Positions 16,887-25,508 of a DNA stretch of 64,000 nucleotides are shown in pieces; the first letter of the stretch is position 1, and each line of letters opens with the position of its first letter. The notes under the pieces are model-generated. The model saw only the letters and a list, made by a program, of their open reading frames with translations, had not been told where the DNA came from and did no database searches. The DNA comes from Shewanella pealeana ATCC 700345. GTDB lineage: Bacteria; Pseudomonadota; Gammaproteobacteria; Enterobacterales; Shewanellaceae. The translations under genes were made by a program, and so were the position numbers. Where the stretch lies: NCBI RefSeq assembly GCF_000018285.1, contig NC_009901.1:1177001-1241000 (forward strand), in the 5' to 3' direction.

Positions 16887-18112
16887 TATACGACCCTTAC
16901 TGCCACTCGGTGACAGCCGTTAAATAGGTAACCTTTAGGGTTCCACTGTGGTTGAACCATAGGCTGAGTATCACCTTTAGTGTCAGTCGCACGAGCCCAA
17001 ATCTCAAAGTAGCCAGCCTGTGGTAACTTAAGGTCAATGTTCCATTGCTGCCATGCCGTTGGGTTCACTGGCTTAGTTAAAGCGGCTGTTTGCCACGTAG
17101 TACCGTAGTCGTAGCTGACTTCAACCTTAGCTACGTCACGCATACCTGCCCAAGCATGTCCGCTTACAGAAAGGGTTTTACCTAAAGCGAGCTCACTACC
17201 AGTTTGAGGTGCTGTGATTAGTGACTTAACAATCATCTCCTCGATGATCTTAAAGTCTTTGTTATCGACTTTCTCACCAGGGGCTACTGGATACTTTGGC
17301 ACTTGATAAGCAGGTGCGCCCATCTTCTTACCGTCGTGTACGCGATCACGAACGCCCATACCTGTAGCACATTTCTGTGAAACTGAACCTGGACGGCCGC
17401 CGAATACGATACGTAGTGGGTAACCGTGCATGTATGGAATATCTTCGCCGTTCATGCCCCAGGCAATCATGCCGTTTTCATTCATGGCTGCGTCGATAGG
17501 TACACCGCGAGAGATGGCTGCGCCTTTACCGCTGATGTGCTTATCTGCACCGTAGTGAGCGGTATAAACTGCGTCGCTCTTCACACCACAATCGGCAAGT
17601 ACGTCTTTAATCAATACGCCTGTCCACTCTGCGCAGAATACCGCAGTGTTACTCCACTGGTTACCCTTAGCATTTGGATAGAAGTTTTCGCGGCTGTTAC
17701 CGCCACATTCTAGAACCAGTTGCTGAGTGTGAGTCTTGAACTTCTTTTTAAGCTCGGCGATGGTGTAGGTCTTTGGTGTTTCGATTGACTCACCGTCAAC
17801 GGTAAATTCCCAAGTATCTGGATCAATCTTATCGAATTCTGGCATCTTGCCGTTCCAGCGGATAAAGGCAACATCGGCAGGAGTTTTTACTGGTGCAAGC
17901 AAGTGCTCAGGTGGGAAAGCGTTCAGTGGGCTTGAGTTAAGCACTTTAAAGTGGCTTGGTAAGTCATCAACACTCTTCCACTTAACTGCAGATACGTCCA
18001 TTGGCTCAATACCAGCTGGGCGGTTTGATGCAAAGGCCCAGTTAAGTGGCAGCATGGCTGTTACTGAGGTCGCTGCAGCGCCCTTTAAAAAATTACGTCT
18101 ATCGATAGCCAT
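16886..18112 (-). CDS. Periplasmic sulfite oxidase-family molybdopterin oxidoreductase (SorA/SoxC-like)
   Basis: Molybdenum-cofactor enzyme; family members oxidise sulfite to sulfate. It starts with a Tat signal, 'DRRNFLKGAA' (residues 4-13), so it is exported folded with its cofactor. The catalytic domain has the Mo-ligating Cys136 in 'LECGGNSRENF', plus 'HGYPLRIVFGGRPG' and 'SVSQKCATGMGVRD'. The C-terminal third is the Mo-co dimerisation Ig-like domain ('LSVSGHAWAGMRDVAKVEVS', 'YDYGTTW'). No haem b5 domain is fused; the cytochromes are separate genes. Sulfite as substrate is the best guess from the family, not proven by sequence. Confidence 0.88.
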   Translation of the reverse strand: MAIDRRNFLKGAAATSVTAMLPLNWAFASNRPAGIEPMDVSAVKWKSVDDLPSHFKVLNSSPLNAFPPEHLLAPVKTPADVAFIRWNGKMPEFDKIDPDTWEFTVDGESIETPKTYTIAELKKKFKTHTQQLVLECGGNSRENFYPNAKGNQWSNTAVFCAEWTGVLIKDVLADCGVKSDAVYTAHYGADKHISGKGAAISRGVPIDAAMNENGMIAWGMNGEDIPYMHGYPLRIVFGGRPGSVSQKCATGMGVRDRVHDGKKMGAPAYQVPKYPVAPGEKVDNKDFKIIEEMIVKSLITAPQTGSELALGKTLSVSGHAWAGMRDVAKVEVSYDYGTTWQTAALTKPVNPTAWQQWNIDLKLPQAGYFEIWARATDTKGDTQPMVQPQWNPKGYLFNGCHRVAVRVV

Positions 18113-18432
18113 TAGTCTTGTTCCTTCCCGGTATTGAAATAATCCGCCATTGCCTGCATCTGCTCTTCTGTTAGCAGCTTGGCGACTTTACTCATTGTCT
18201 TGTCTTGGCGTTTGTCAGCTTTAAAATTCTTTAATTGTCCAACCATGTATGCCGCGTTCTGTCCCTTTAGATTTGGGATGGAATCGAATTTGTTACTACC
18301 GTCGACTCCGTGGCAAGCAATACACATGTTGAGCAGCTGCTTATAGTTCTCTGCAACGGCTTGACTGCTAAAGCCAAGTACTGATGCTGAGAGCACGACT
18401 AGCGCTGCTAATTTATTATTTAATACACTCAT
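18112..18432 (-). CDS. Periplasmic monohaem cytochrome c, first gene of molybdoenzyme operon
   Basis: 106-aa exported c-type cytochrome. Signal peptide at residues 1-27 ('SSQAVA' then 'ENYKQ'). Haem site 'CIACH' (Cys37, Cys40, His41), then 'NLKGQNAAYMVGQLKNF' and a Met-rich tail ('TEEQMQAMADYF') that can supply the sixth ligand. It overlaps the molybdoenzyme start by one base, so four genes in a row (cytochrome, SorA-like, SorB-like, cytochrome) form one unit. It is a probable electron shuttle toward terminal oxidase or reductase chains. Confidence 0.87.
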   Translation of the reverse strand: MSVLNNKLAALVVLSASVLGFSSQAVAENYKQLLNMCIACHGVDGSNKFDSIPNLKGQNAAYMVGQLKNFKADKRQDKTMSKVAKLLTEEQMQAMADYFNTGKEQD

Positions 18433-18532
18433 TGTGTGCCCTTTTCGGGATGATGTTGTTTACTCTTGGTTAAGCGAGTCCCTGAAAAACCGCCTGACCT
18501 TAAAGTTAGATCTTGTTGGTGCTAGCGCCTGA

Positions 18533-18614
18533 TTACGACCTTGCAACGTTTTTTTATCAACGCTTACGAGTACTTGTTTTCGTTATTCGTAAATGAAAGC
18601 TGCTGAGGTCGTAA
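18533..18614. promoter_or_regulatory. Symmetric TTACGA half-site array upstream of the molybdoenzyme operon
   Basis: TTACGACCT at 18533-18541 and its exact reverse complement AGGTCGTAA at 18606-18614 enclose a second pair, TTACGA at 18564-18569 and TCGTAA at 18587-18592. A fifth TTACGA occurs at 18863-18868. The array lies 100-180 bp before the first cytochrome gene. I read it as possible binding sites for a transcription regulator. Apart from the small frame at 18663-18848, the rest of the 18433-19073 gap shows no gene. Confidence 0.4.
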
Positions 18615-18662
18615 AACTACCTAAAAGTGTGATGATAATCCTGTGAAAAAATCTAAAAAGTT

Positions 18663-18848
18663 GTGAAAATGCCGATAAAGCGAACGATTTGTTGGTTTTT
18701 AAATCCATTTGCAGTGAGTCATACAAGTGAGGGGAGTTGTTTGGTGATTGTTGCTTTATTATTGTTCGCTGGTTTTGTATTTGCTGGTAATTGGTTTTAT
18801 TTCGTTGGCAGCCTGTTCTTTGAACAATTGGCTAGCGCTAAGAGCTGA
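18663..18848 (+). CDS. Possible small membrane protein, unrecognised
   Basis: A 61-codon frame with GTG start (ATG two codons later). It has a basic N-terminus, an apolar block from about residue 28 to 52 ('LVIVALLLFAGFVFAG' and 'WFYFVGSLFF') and a short tail. Composition fits a small inner-membrane protein. There is no clear ribosome-binding site and no family recognised, so it may be a chance frame in the 640-bp gap between the cytochrome operon and the ClC gene. Confidence 0.3.
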   Translation: MKMPIKRTICWFLNPFAVSHTSEGSCLVIVALLLFAGFVFAGNWFYFVGSLFFEQLASAKS

Positions 18849-19073
18849 GTTGGTGTCAGTAATTACGAGGTAAAACGAGAAGTTTTGTTTATTAACTCGC
18901 CGATGTGACGGCCTAGCTTCGTTATCGATTCGCTAAGCCTGTGAGGTTAAATCGCATATGTTAAAGATGCTAAAGTTGGGTTGGTAAATGTTTCAAATGT
19001 ACTTAAGCGGCTGTTAAATGGTTTGAGCCTCTTCTCTATAAGCAAATGAGTGTATGTAGATTTGAGAATAAAT

Positions 19074-20795
19074 TTACACTTGCCCTGAACGGATCTCTTT
19101 ACGCAGCGAGACCCAATTAATCACCCCAACAATCTGTTCATTTGTCTCTTGATAGATATAAACCTCCCCTCGTCGTTCCTTAGAAAGAATTGCGTATACT
19201 TCATTGAGGGTAGATGTATCGGGCAGCCCCTGAATCGGATGACGAGTCAAGGTGGTGTCTTGATCTCTGACTTGCAGTTCAAGCTGTAACATCTCTACAG
19301 CACCTTGAGCATTGCGTACCAATACAGAGCGACCCTCTGCACGCTTAAGTACCTCTAGTAATAGTTCTTGGTTGTCGTAAACGATGACGAAGCGTTTATC
19401 CATGAGATGGCGCACGCCGACCTTCTGCAATCCAAGATTTACTGGCGCAACTTTATAGCCCAGCCCCATTATCTCGAGCTGTTTGAAGAATATAGACTTG
19501 GTCTTAAAGCCTTGATGAGCAATTAAGAAGGCAGGGATCACCACAAACATAGAAGGTAAAATAATCGAGGCGTTATTTGTCAGCTCGATTAAGGCTACTA
19601 GTGCCGCGAGTGGGGCGCTTAAACACACGCCCATCATGCCTGTCATGCCGATAATAGTATATAAGCCAATATAGGGCGCGATACTTGGAAAAAACAAGGC
19701 GCTAATTAAGGCCAATATGGTGCCGAGTAAAGCACCTATTCCATAGAGTGGGCCGATGAGTCCACCAGGAATGCCTAAGCCTATAGCGGCGATGGTGGCG
19801 ATGATCTTGCCAGCTAAAATCGCGCTTAAGAATAAAATGCTCGGGTGCTGATTAATGGTCTCTGCAATAGCCAGTTCACCACTACCAATCGCTTGCGGTA
19901 AAACTAGCCCCACTAGGGTAGTAACGGCACCTGCAAGTAACAGACGATTAATAAGCGGCCATTTTTGGCCGATGGCAGTAATTTTTAATAGGCTGGTATT
20001 AAAAAATGCTGCAATACAACCGAGTACCAAACCGAATATAGCTAACAGTGGGTACTGGCTGAGAGGGATCACTTCAACGCCGATCTGCTCGAATTCATGC
20101 ACATTACCAAATACCAACTGACTACTGAGTGCACCGCAGATAGCTGAAAGCATGATCGGGAAGAAGTAGTGGATTTTGTATTCCCTAAGCACCACTTCAA
20201 ATACAAAAATCACGGCAGCGAGTGGCGCGTTAAAAATCGCCGCTATTCCAGCGGCAATACCACTGGCACACATGACACGAACACTGTTATCGGGAAGCTT
20301 AAACTTTTCCGCTAATACACTGGCACTGACGGCACCTAAATGGATGGCCGGTCCTTCTCGTCCTACAGAGAAGTTGGTGGCAAGGGCAAATAAAGCTTGG
20401 AAAAATTGTCCGGGGGCAGACTGCAGCGGGATCTTGCCATAATGCAGTTTCATTCTGTGGATAACATAGGCGATGCCCATACGTTTATAGCGCTGAGATC
20501 CCATTTTTGCGACACCCCAGATTAAAAAGGAGCCGAAAAGCGGTAATAATACTCGCCAGTCATCGATGATGTCCGTAAAATTCAGCTCTTGGGTTTTGGT
20601 GAAGGTGTCGCACCAGACCAGTAATAACCTAAAAAGAACAATGACACCGGATGCAAACAGTGCAAAAAGCAACGCGAGCAAACATAACTGTACACTGACC
20701 TTAGACTGAGAAAGCGTGTCTTTAAGGTCGGTATGTAAGTACTTTTGAAATTGCTCTCGCTTCTTAACAATTGCTGGATGCACAGGAATTTCCAA
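19074..20795 (-). CDS. ClC-family chloride channel/transporter with C-terminal CBS region
   Basis: Integral membrane anion channel or Cl-/H+ exchanger (573 aa). Family motifs: 'NFSVGREGPAIHLG' with the gating glutamate Glu147, 'APLAAVIFVFEVVL', and 'GIPGGLIGPLYGIGALLG'. A cytoplasmic CBS-domain pair follows from about residue 450 ('HPIQGLPDTSTLNEVYAIL'). The positions that bind chloride or protons in E. coli ClcA look altered: 'KRMGIA' in place of GSGIP, Val where the internal proton Glu203 sits, and Ala ('LTNNASIILP') where Tyr445 sits. The gene lies between hemL and erpA as in enteric genomes, so it is orthologous by position to clcA. Confidence 0.85.
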   Translation of the reverse strand: MEIPVHPAIVKKREQFQKYLHTDLKDTLSQSKVSVQLCLLALLFALFASGVIVLFRLLLVWCDTFTKTQELNFTDIIDDWRVLLPLFGSFLIWGVAKMGSQRYKRMGIAYVIHRMKLHYGKIPLQSAPGQFFQALFALATNFSVGREGPAIHLGAVSASVLAEKFKLPDNSVRVMCASGIAAGIAAIFNAPLAAVIFVFEVVLREYKIHYFFPIMLSAICGALSSQLVFGNVHEFEQIGVEVIPLSQYPLLAIFGLVLGCIAAFFNTSLLKITAIGQKWPLINRLLLAGAVTTLVGLVLPQAIGSGELAIAETINQHPSILFLSAILAGKIIATIAAIGLGIPGGLIGPLYGIGALLGTILALISALFFPSIAPYIGLYTIIGMTGMMGVCLSAPLAALVALIELTNNASIILPSMFVVIPAFLIAHQGFKTKSIFFKQLEIMGLGYKVAPVNLGLQKVGVRHLMDKRFVIVYDNQELLLEVLKRAEGRSVLVRNAQGAVEMLQLELQVRDQDTTLTRHPIQGLPDTSTLNEVYAILSKERRGEVYIYQETNEQIVGVINWVSLRKEIRSGQV

Positions 20796-20856
20796 AATTT
20801 ATGTTTGTCACATTGATTTCAAAATGTGAGATTTTTTATTAAGGGGCTGTTACTTA

Positions 20857-21660
20857 ATGCCAAATTATCATCGTTGGGCCGATCGCTTGCAAGTGATTGA
20901 ACGACAAATTAGACCTTCGAGTGTCTATTTATTACTTTTACTCATAGTCGCCTTTGCGTTAGGCGCACTCATTTACGATGTGGCAAAGGCTCGTTACCTG
21001 CCAAAAGTGGAGGCAAAAGTCGATAACAGCGAGCGCTATGTACAAGAGTTGCACCAGCAAGCGCAGACTTTGGCGGCGCGTAATATTGAGTTGGCATTAG
21101 AACGCGAAGCCAATAGTGACATGCAGGCGATGTTTGTTGAGCAGAATGCAAAACAGAAAGAGTTAGAGCGTGAACTGGCATTTTATCGCAGCGTAATGGC
21201 TCCTGAAAATATCGCCGATGGCGTGGCAATTAATGGCTTAGAACTAGAGCCAAGCCTTGAGCCGCGCCAATATCGTATCAAGCTAGTATTGACACAGTTA
21301 GAGAAGCGTAAGCGCTCTTTAGCGGGTCGCAGTGAAATCACATTCGTTGGTTTGCAAGACGGCAAAACGGTTAGCCTTAAGCTATCAGATTTGACTGATG
21401 CCTCGTTTAAATTCAAATTTAGGTATTTTCAGGTATTAGAGGGCGAATTTACATTGCCTGAGGGCTTTAGCTTGTCTAGAGTGAAGGCCAAAGTGATAGT
21501 GCCTACGAGTCGTTGGACTAAAGGTTCGCAAACTGAACAGGAATATAGTGCACAAGATCTACTTGTGGATGAAAAAGAGCAGGGCATATTACTTGAACAA
21601 AACACTCAGGTATTAGATAATTCTGCACAGCAAACAGAAGTAAGAGGTAGTAATGACTGA
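20857..21660 (+). CDS. DUF6776-type membrane-anchored coiled-coil protein
   Basis: Function unknown. One membrane segment at about residues 23-41 ('[18 protein letters not shown]'), then a periplasmic coiled coil of about 80 residues rich in Glu, Gln and Ala. A beta-rich C-terminal domain follows ('[20 protein letters not shown]', '[17 protein letters not shown]'). The topology resembles cell-envelope assembly factors. The last eight bases overlap the erpA start (ATGACTGA), so the two are translationally coupled; this conserved pairing is the only hint of role. Confidence 0.75.
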   Translation: MPNYHRWADRLQVIERQIRPSSVYLLLLLIVAFALGALIYDVAKARYLPKVEAKVDNSERYVQELHQQAQTLAARNIELALEREANSDMQAMFVEQNAKQKELERELAFYRSVMAPENIADGVAINGLELEPSLEPRQYRIKLVLTQLEKRKRSLAGRSEITFVGLQDGKTVSLKLSDLTDASFKFKFRYFQVLEGEFTLPEGFSLSRVKAKVIVPTSRWTKGSQTEQEYSAQDLLVDEKEQGILLEQNTQVLDNSAQQTEVRGSND

Positions 21661-22003
21661 ACAAGCTGAAGATGCTTTGCCAATCCGTTTCACCGATGCG
21701 GCGGCTTCAAAAGTAAAAACCTTGCTCGAAGAGGAAGAAAATGACGCACTTAAGTTACGTGTTTATGTAACGGGTGGCGGATGCTCAGGTTTCCAGTATG
21801 GCTTTACTTTCGATGAGAAGGTCAACGAAGGTGACTTTACTGTAGAGAAGCAAGGTGTTCAGTTGGTTGTTGATCCAATGAGCCTACAGTACCTTGTTGG
21901 TGGCGAAGTGGATTACACTTCAGGCCTAGAAGGTTCACGCTTCTTCGTTAAGAATCCAAATGCAACGACCACATGTGGTTGTGGTGCAAGCTTCTCTGTT
22001 TAA
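21653..22003 (+). CDS. erpA: Iron-sulfur cluster insertion protein ErpA
   Basis: A-type carrier that delivers [2Fe-2S] or [4Fe-4S] clusters to apoproteins, in E. coli including isoprenoid synthesis enzymes IspG/IspH and respiratory proteins. The 116-aa protein has the three conserved cysteines: '[11 protein letters not shown]' and the C-terminal 'TTCGCGASF'. The N-terminal '[19 protein letters not shown]' is characteristic. It is the second gene of the DUF6776-erpA unit and is followed by a strong terminator. Confidence 0.96.
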   Translation: MTEQAEDALPIRFTDAAASKVKTLLEEEENDALKLRVYVTGGGCSGFQYGFTFDEKVNEGDFTVEKQGVQLVVDPMSLQYLVGGEVDYTSGLEGSRFFVKNPNATTTCGCGASFSV

Positions 22004-22025
22004 CCTTTGTTGAGTTAAATAGAGT

Positions 22026-22053
22026 AAAAAAGCCGTCGAATGACGGCTTTTTT
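22026..22053. terminator. Bidirectional terminator after erpA
   Basis: AAAAAAGCCGTC-GAAT-GACGGCTTTTTT is a perfect 12-bp stem with A and T runs. It serves erpA (+) and the convergent gene ending at 22079 (-). Confidence 0.92.
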
Positions 22054-22078
22054 GTGTCTGTTCATTCAAGATAAGAGT

Positions 22079-22615
22079 TTAACGCATGATGTTGAGGTTG
22101 AACTCGCGATTAAAGTACTGACCCACCTTGCGGTTAAAGGCGATCCAAATCTGTACCATCGCCAATAAAATCAGCATAGCAAATACTAGCCAATCAGGAA
22201 GCTGCGTCTTAAAGCTACCGATAGCAAAACTCGAAGGCCCCGAAGCGACCATATTGTCTGGATCGTAAAGAGCTAGCGGCAAAATGCTGACAACAACTAA
22301 TTGTAAGCCCGTATAAACCCTCAGCATTATGAGGCCAGCTTTTTGTTTACCTATGATGGCAAGCACCATAAATAGCGTCAGAATACAAAATAGCACCCCT
22401 TGCTTAGCCATTAAGCCACTGATAGAGATCACCACTAAAAAGATAAGCAGGGCGATAAGGCGCTTGGGCATGGGGACTTTGTCTGCTGGAGCTGATGAAC
22501 TATTCGGTGTTGATTGTGCGTCGAGATTAAGATTAGTCGTCACCTCGCTGCTGCTATTAGAAGATTGTGCACTAGCGGCCGGATCTGATTGAGTTGTCGG
22601 TTCTTTGCTATCCAC
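22079..22615 (-). CDS. Small multi-pass membrane protein, function unknown
   Basis: 178 aa. The first 48 residues are low-complexity (Ser, Thr, Asn, Pro, Ala) and probably cytoplasmic. After 'MPKRLI' come about four hydrophobic helices: 'ALLIFLVVISISGLMA', 'VLFCILTLFMVLAIIG', 'LQLVVVSILPLALY' and 'WLVFAMLILLAMVQIWIAF'. Met49 is a possible alternative start giving a compact four-helix protein. No family recognised. It is downstream of the DUF2750 gene on the same strand, across an 88-bp gap. Confidence 0.65.
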   Translation of the reverse strand: MDSKEPTTQSDPAASAQSSNSSSEVTTNLNLDAQSTPNSSSAPADKVPMPKRLIALLIFLVVISISGLMAKQGVLFCILTLFMVLAIIGKQKAGLIMLRVYTGLQLVVVSILPLALYDPDNMVASGPSSFAIGSFKTQLPDWLVFAMLILLAMVQIWIAFNRKVGQYFNREFNLNIMR

Positions 22616-22703
22616 TTTTACGTTCTCATTATTATTTAAGTTAGCAGATAAAAGCTAGAACATGGTAAGCCGTGAGGCTTACCATGGTAAATCATCTAAG
22701 CAA

Positions 22704-23084
22704 TTAGTGACGCTTTTTAGGAGCTAGGCGCTCTTCAAGCTCATAAGGAGGAATAACCACTCCTAGATCTTCTTGCACAGGGAAAACAGCAACAAATAAG
22801 TCGTCATCTTGCATACCAGGCACCCAACGCTCTAGCCATTCATCAACAGGAATAGATAAAGTTTGGCAATCAGCCCAATCATCAACAGCCCAAGACGCAG
22901 CTGCTTCTTCAGTTGGCCACATAGGAATGCAATCTTCCTCTTCAGTTGTTAGCATTACACAACCATCTAAATCTTGTAATGACCAAAGTGTTTGGTGCTC
23001 TTTCACTTGTTCTACAAGGTAGTCGTAGCGAGCTTCTGGGGTCATTTCAGTAAGTTGCTTAAGGCTTTTGCTTTTGTTGCTCAT
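22704..23084 (-). CDS. DUF2750 family protein
   Basis: 126-aa acidic soluble protein. Tryptophan-rich core segments, 'LWSLQDLDGCVML', 'CIPMWPTEEAAASWAVDDWA' and 'VDEWLERWVPGMQDDDLFVA', are typical of the DUF2750 family found in Shewanella and relatives. There is no signal peptide or membrane segment. Biochemical function is unknown. Confidence 0.75.
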   Translation of the reverse strand: MSNKSKSLKQLTEMTPEARYDYLVEQVKEHQTLWSLQDLDGCVMLTTEEEDCIPMWPTEEAAASWAVDDWADCQTLSIPVDEWLERWVPGMQDDDLFVAVFPVQEDLGVVIPPYELEERLAPKKRH

Positions 23085-23181
23085 GGTTTACATCTCTTAA
23101 TATTAAATGAGGCGAGCCTTGAAACAAGGAAAGCGCGCCGATTTAGACGGATAATAGCACCTAGCAGGCCAATGAAAAAGA

Positions 23182-23207
23182 AAACAGAGCCGCTTTAGGC
23201 TCTGTTT
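23182..23207 (-). terminator. Terminator of aqpZ
   Basis: AAACAGAGCC / GGCTCTGTTT stem with a six-base loop, directly after the aqpZ stop. On the minus strand it is followed by TCTTTTTC. It separates aqpZ from the DUF2750 gene. Confidence 0.85.
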
Positions 23208-23209
23208 AT

Positions 23210-23917
23210 CTATATAGACGATTCACCTTTAGTGTCGAAGACTCTATAAATCAAGCCCGCGAGAATCGCACCAATAATTGGCGCAAGCCAAAATAGCCAA
23301 AGCTGAGAGATAGCCCAGTCGCCGACAAACAGTGCTGGCCCCGTGCTGCGAGCCGGATTGACCGAAGTATTGGTTACAGGAATGCTGATTAGGTGGATTA
23401 ATGTAAGCCCTAAACCAATGGCGATAGGGGCAAAGCCTTTCGGAGTGCGTGAATCGGTAGCGCCAAGAATGATAAGCAAGAAGAACAGAGTCATCACGAT
23501 TTCACAAATCAGTGCCGCCGTTAAGCTATAACTTCCGGGGGAGTGTTCTCCATAGCCGTTTGAGGCAAAGCCTGCCGAGAGGCTAAAACCATCTTGCCCC
23601 GAGGCGATAAGATATAAAATGCTGGCGCCAGCGATACCGCCTGCTACCTGAGCGATAATATAGGGCAGTAATTCAGAGGCAGGAAAACGTCCGCCCGCCC
23701 ATAGACCAATTGAAACCGCGGGGTTTAAATGGCATCCGGAGATATGTCCTATGGCAAATGCCATGGTGAGGACGGTCAAACCGAACGCAAATGCCACCCC
23801 GAGAAAGCCTATGCCAAGCTCTGGAAAAGCCGCGGCTAAGACGGCGCTACCACAACCACCTAAGACAAGCCAAAGTGTACCGATAAACTCGGCGGTCATT
23901 TTTTGGTTCATATTCAT
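23210..23917 (-). CDS. aqpZ: Aquaporin Z
   Basis: Water channel of the MIP family. Six membrane helices and two NPA half-helices: '[13 protein letters not shown]' in the first half and '[13 protein letters not shown]' in the second. The N-terminal '[21 protein letters not shown]' and the Arg after the second NPA (the aromatic/arginine filter) support a water-selective pore rather than a glycerol facilitator. The 235-aa length is normal. It stands alone between phoA (135-bp gap) and the DUF2750 gene, with its own terminator. Confidence 0.94.
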   Translation of the reverse strand: MNMNQKMTAEFIGTLWLVLGGCGSAVLAAAFPELGIGFLGVAFAFGLTVLTMAFAIGHISGCHLNPAVSIGLWAGGRFPASELLPYIIAQVAGGIAGASILYLIASGQDGFSLSAGFASNGYGEHSPGSYSLTAALICEIVMTLFFLLIILGATDSRTPKGFAPIAIGLGLTLIHLISIPVTNTSVNPARSTGPALFVGDWAISQLWLFWLAPIIGAILAGLIYRVFDTKGESSI

Positions 23918-24052
23918 AAAACAGTTCCTTGAGTTTGCATCATTCCATTGGCAGTAACTGTCGACTGTACTTTATGTTTTGCTAAATTACGAAGTAAACA
24001 GTTCCAAAATGAAATTTATTGTTGCTACAACCAAGTGTAATGAGGAGCAGTG

Positions 24053-25495
24053 TTACTGTACCTTGTAGCGATCGTCTTGCACCATCTGAATCAAGGTGGC
24101 GGCTATTTCGGTATTGTCTTTATGACCTCGAAAGTACACTGCACCTTTACCATAGGCGTAAACCGGAACATCGATAGCATCATGACCTCCAGTAGTCCAT
24201 CCAGTATAGGTGAACCTATCAATTGCTTGCTTAAGAATGTCTGCCATCTCTCTTGTGGGTTCGTGTCGAGACAGGCGACTATTAAGCCGGCTGCGTAGGA
24301 AGTCGAGCTTCTTGGGCTCAATATCTATGCTGATATGGGGGCGAATAAAGTGAGTGAAGCTAGGTAAATCATTGAGGACCTCTGGTGTCTCAACAATTTG
24401 TTTTGCGATGGAACTCGGCAGCGAGTGAACTTGATGCAGTAACTGGCCTTGCCATTGGTAAGTGCCTTCTCGTCCTAAGGTTAAGCCACCCGTTGAGTGA
24501 TCAGCCGTTGCAATGAGTAAGGTGTCTGGGTGGGTATCGACATAGTGCTTTACTAGGCTCAAAGTATTAGCAAAGTCGTGCATTTCATTCATGGCGCACA
24601 CAATATCATTGCTGTGTCCACACCAGTCAATTTGACTGGCCTCTACCATCATCACAAAGGGGGCGTCTTGCTCTGATAATAAAGCCAAGGCTTTTCGGGT
24701 CATAGTGGTGAGGTGAAGAGGGTCTTGGCTCTCCAATGTGCTAGGTAAGCCTTTAGGGGCGAATAGGCCTAGGGCTGGCAGTTTTTCGATGCTGTTTAAA
24801 TCGCTTAGGCTATCGACGTACTGGTAGCCATACTCTTGAAATTCTAAGGTCAGATCTCGGTCATCACGTGCGAAGTATTGGCTACCGCCGCCCAGCATCA
24901 AATCGGCAACGGGACGCTTGTTGATAAGGTTAGTTAAATAGCTATCGGCAATCTGGTCGTAGTTTCGGCGGCTTTCGTTATGGGCTAAAAAGCTGGCAGG
25001 GGTCGCGTGGTTAATCTGTGACGTTACCACCACCGCTGTCGTTTTTCCTTGCGCTTTCGCCATCTCCAGCAGTGTGGGGAAAGACCCGCCGTGATGGTCT
25101 ACTGATATGGCGCCGTTATAGCTCTTATAGCTGGTCGCGAGCGCGGTAGCCGCCGCCGCAGAGTCGGTGACATAAGTATCGTCATCAGGGTAGGTGCTCG
25201 ACATGCCGACTAACAATTTGTCGAAAATGGTCTTCTCGACTCTTTGAGTTTGCGGGTTATCGCTGTAGTAGCGGTAGGCGCTGGTATAAGCTGGCCCCAT
25301 ACCGTCACCAATCAGGTAGATGATATTTTTCGGTAGGTATTCGTTGGCAATAATTGGCGCAAAGGGATCGTCTGTGTCTGCTGCAGCCTCTTTACTTAAC
25401 AGAACTGTGCTACATAAGGCTGTGCTGCATAGGCTTGCGATAATTAGACTTGAGCAGATTGCAGGGAAGCGATCCATCGAGGTTAAGTGAGTCAT
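24053..25495 (-). CDS. phoA: Alkaline phosphatase (PhoA family)
   Basis: Secreted phosphomonoesterase. An N-terminal signal peptide ends near residue 36 ('KEAAADTDD'). Metal and catalytic motifs: 'YLIGDGMGPAY' (first metal Asp), the nucleophile region 'YVTDSAAAATALATS' with Ser after Asp, 'VVVTSQINHATPASF', 'EASQIDWCGHSNDI' and 'ATADHSTGGL'. The Trp/His-bearing 'QIDWCGHSND' follows the Vibrio-type enzyme rather than the E. coli one. It lies 13 bp after the S9 peptidase gene on the same strand, so phosphate release and peptide cleavage are likely co-expressed. No Pho box was seen upstream of the transcription unit. Confidence 0.92.
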   Translation of the reverse strand: MTHLTSMDRFPAICSSLIIASLCSTALCSTVLLSKEAAADTDDPFAPIIANEYLPKNIIYLIGDGMGPAYTSAYRYYSDNPQTQRVEKTIFDKLLVGMSSTYPDDDTYVTDSAAAATALATSYKSYNGAISVDHHGGSFPTLLEMAKAQGKTTAVVVTSQINHATPASFLAHNESRRNYDQIADSYLTNLINKRPVADLMLGGGSQYFARDDRDLTLEFQEYGYQYVDSLSDLNSIEKLPALGLFAPKGLPSTLESQDPLHLTTMTRKALALLSEQDAPFVMMVEASQIDWCGHSNDIVCAMNEMHDFANTLSLVKHYVDTHPDTLLIATADHSTGGLTLGREGTYQWQGQLLHQVHSLPSSIAKQIVETPEVLNDLPSFTHFIRPHISIDIEPKKLDFLRSRLNSRLSRHEPTREMADILKQAIDRFTYTGWTTGGHDAIDVPVYAYGKGAVYFRGHKDNTEIAATLIQMVQDDRYKVQ

Positions 25496-25508
25496 GTTCT
25501 AGTTATCC

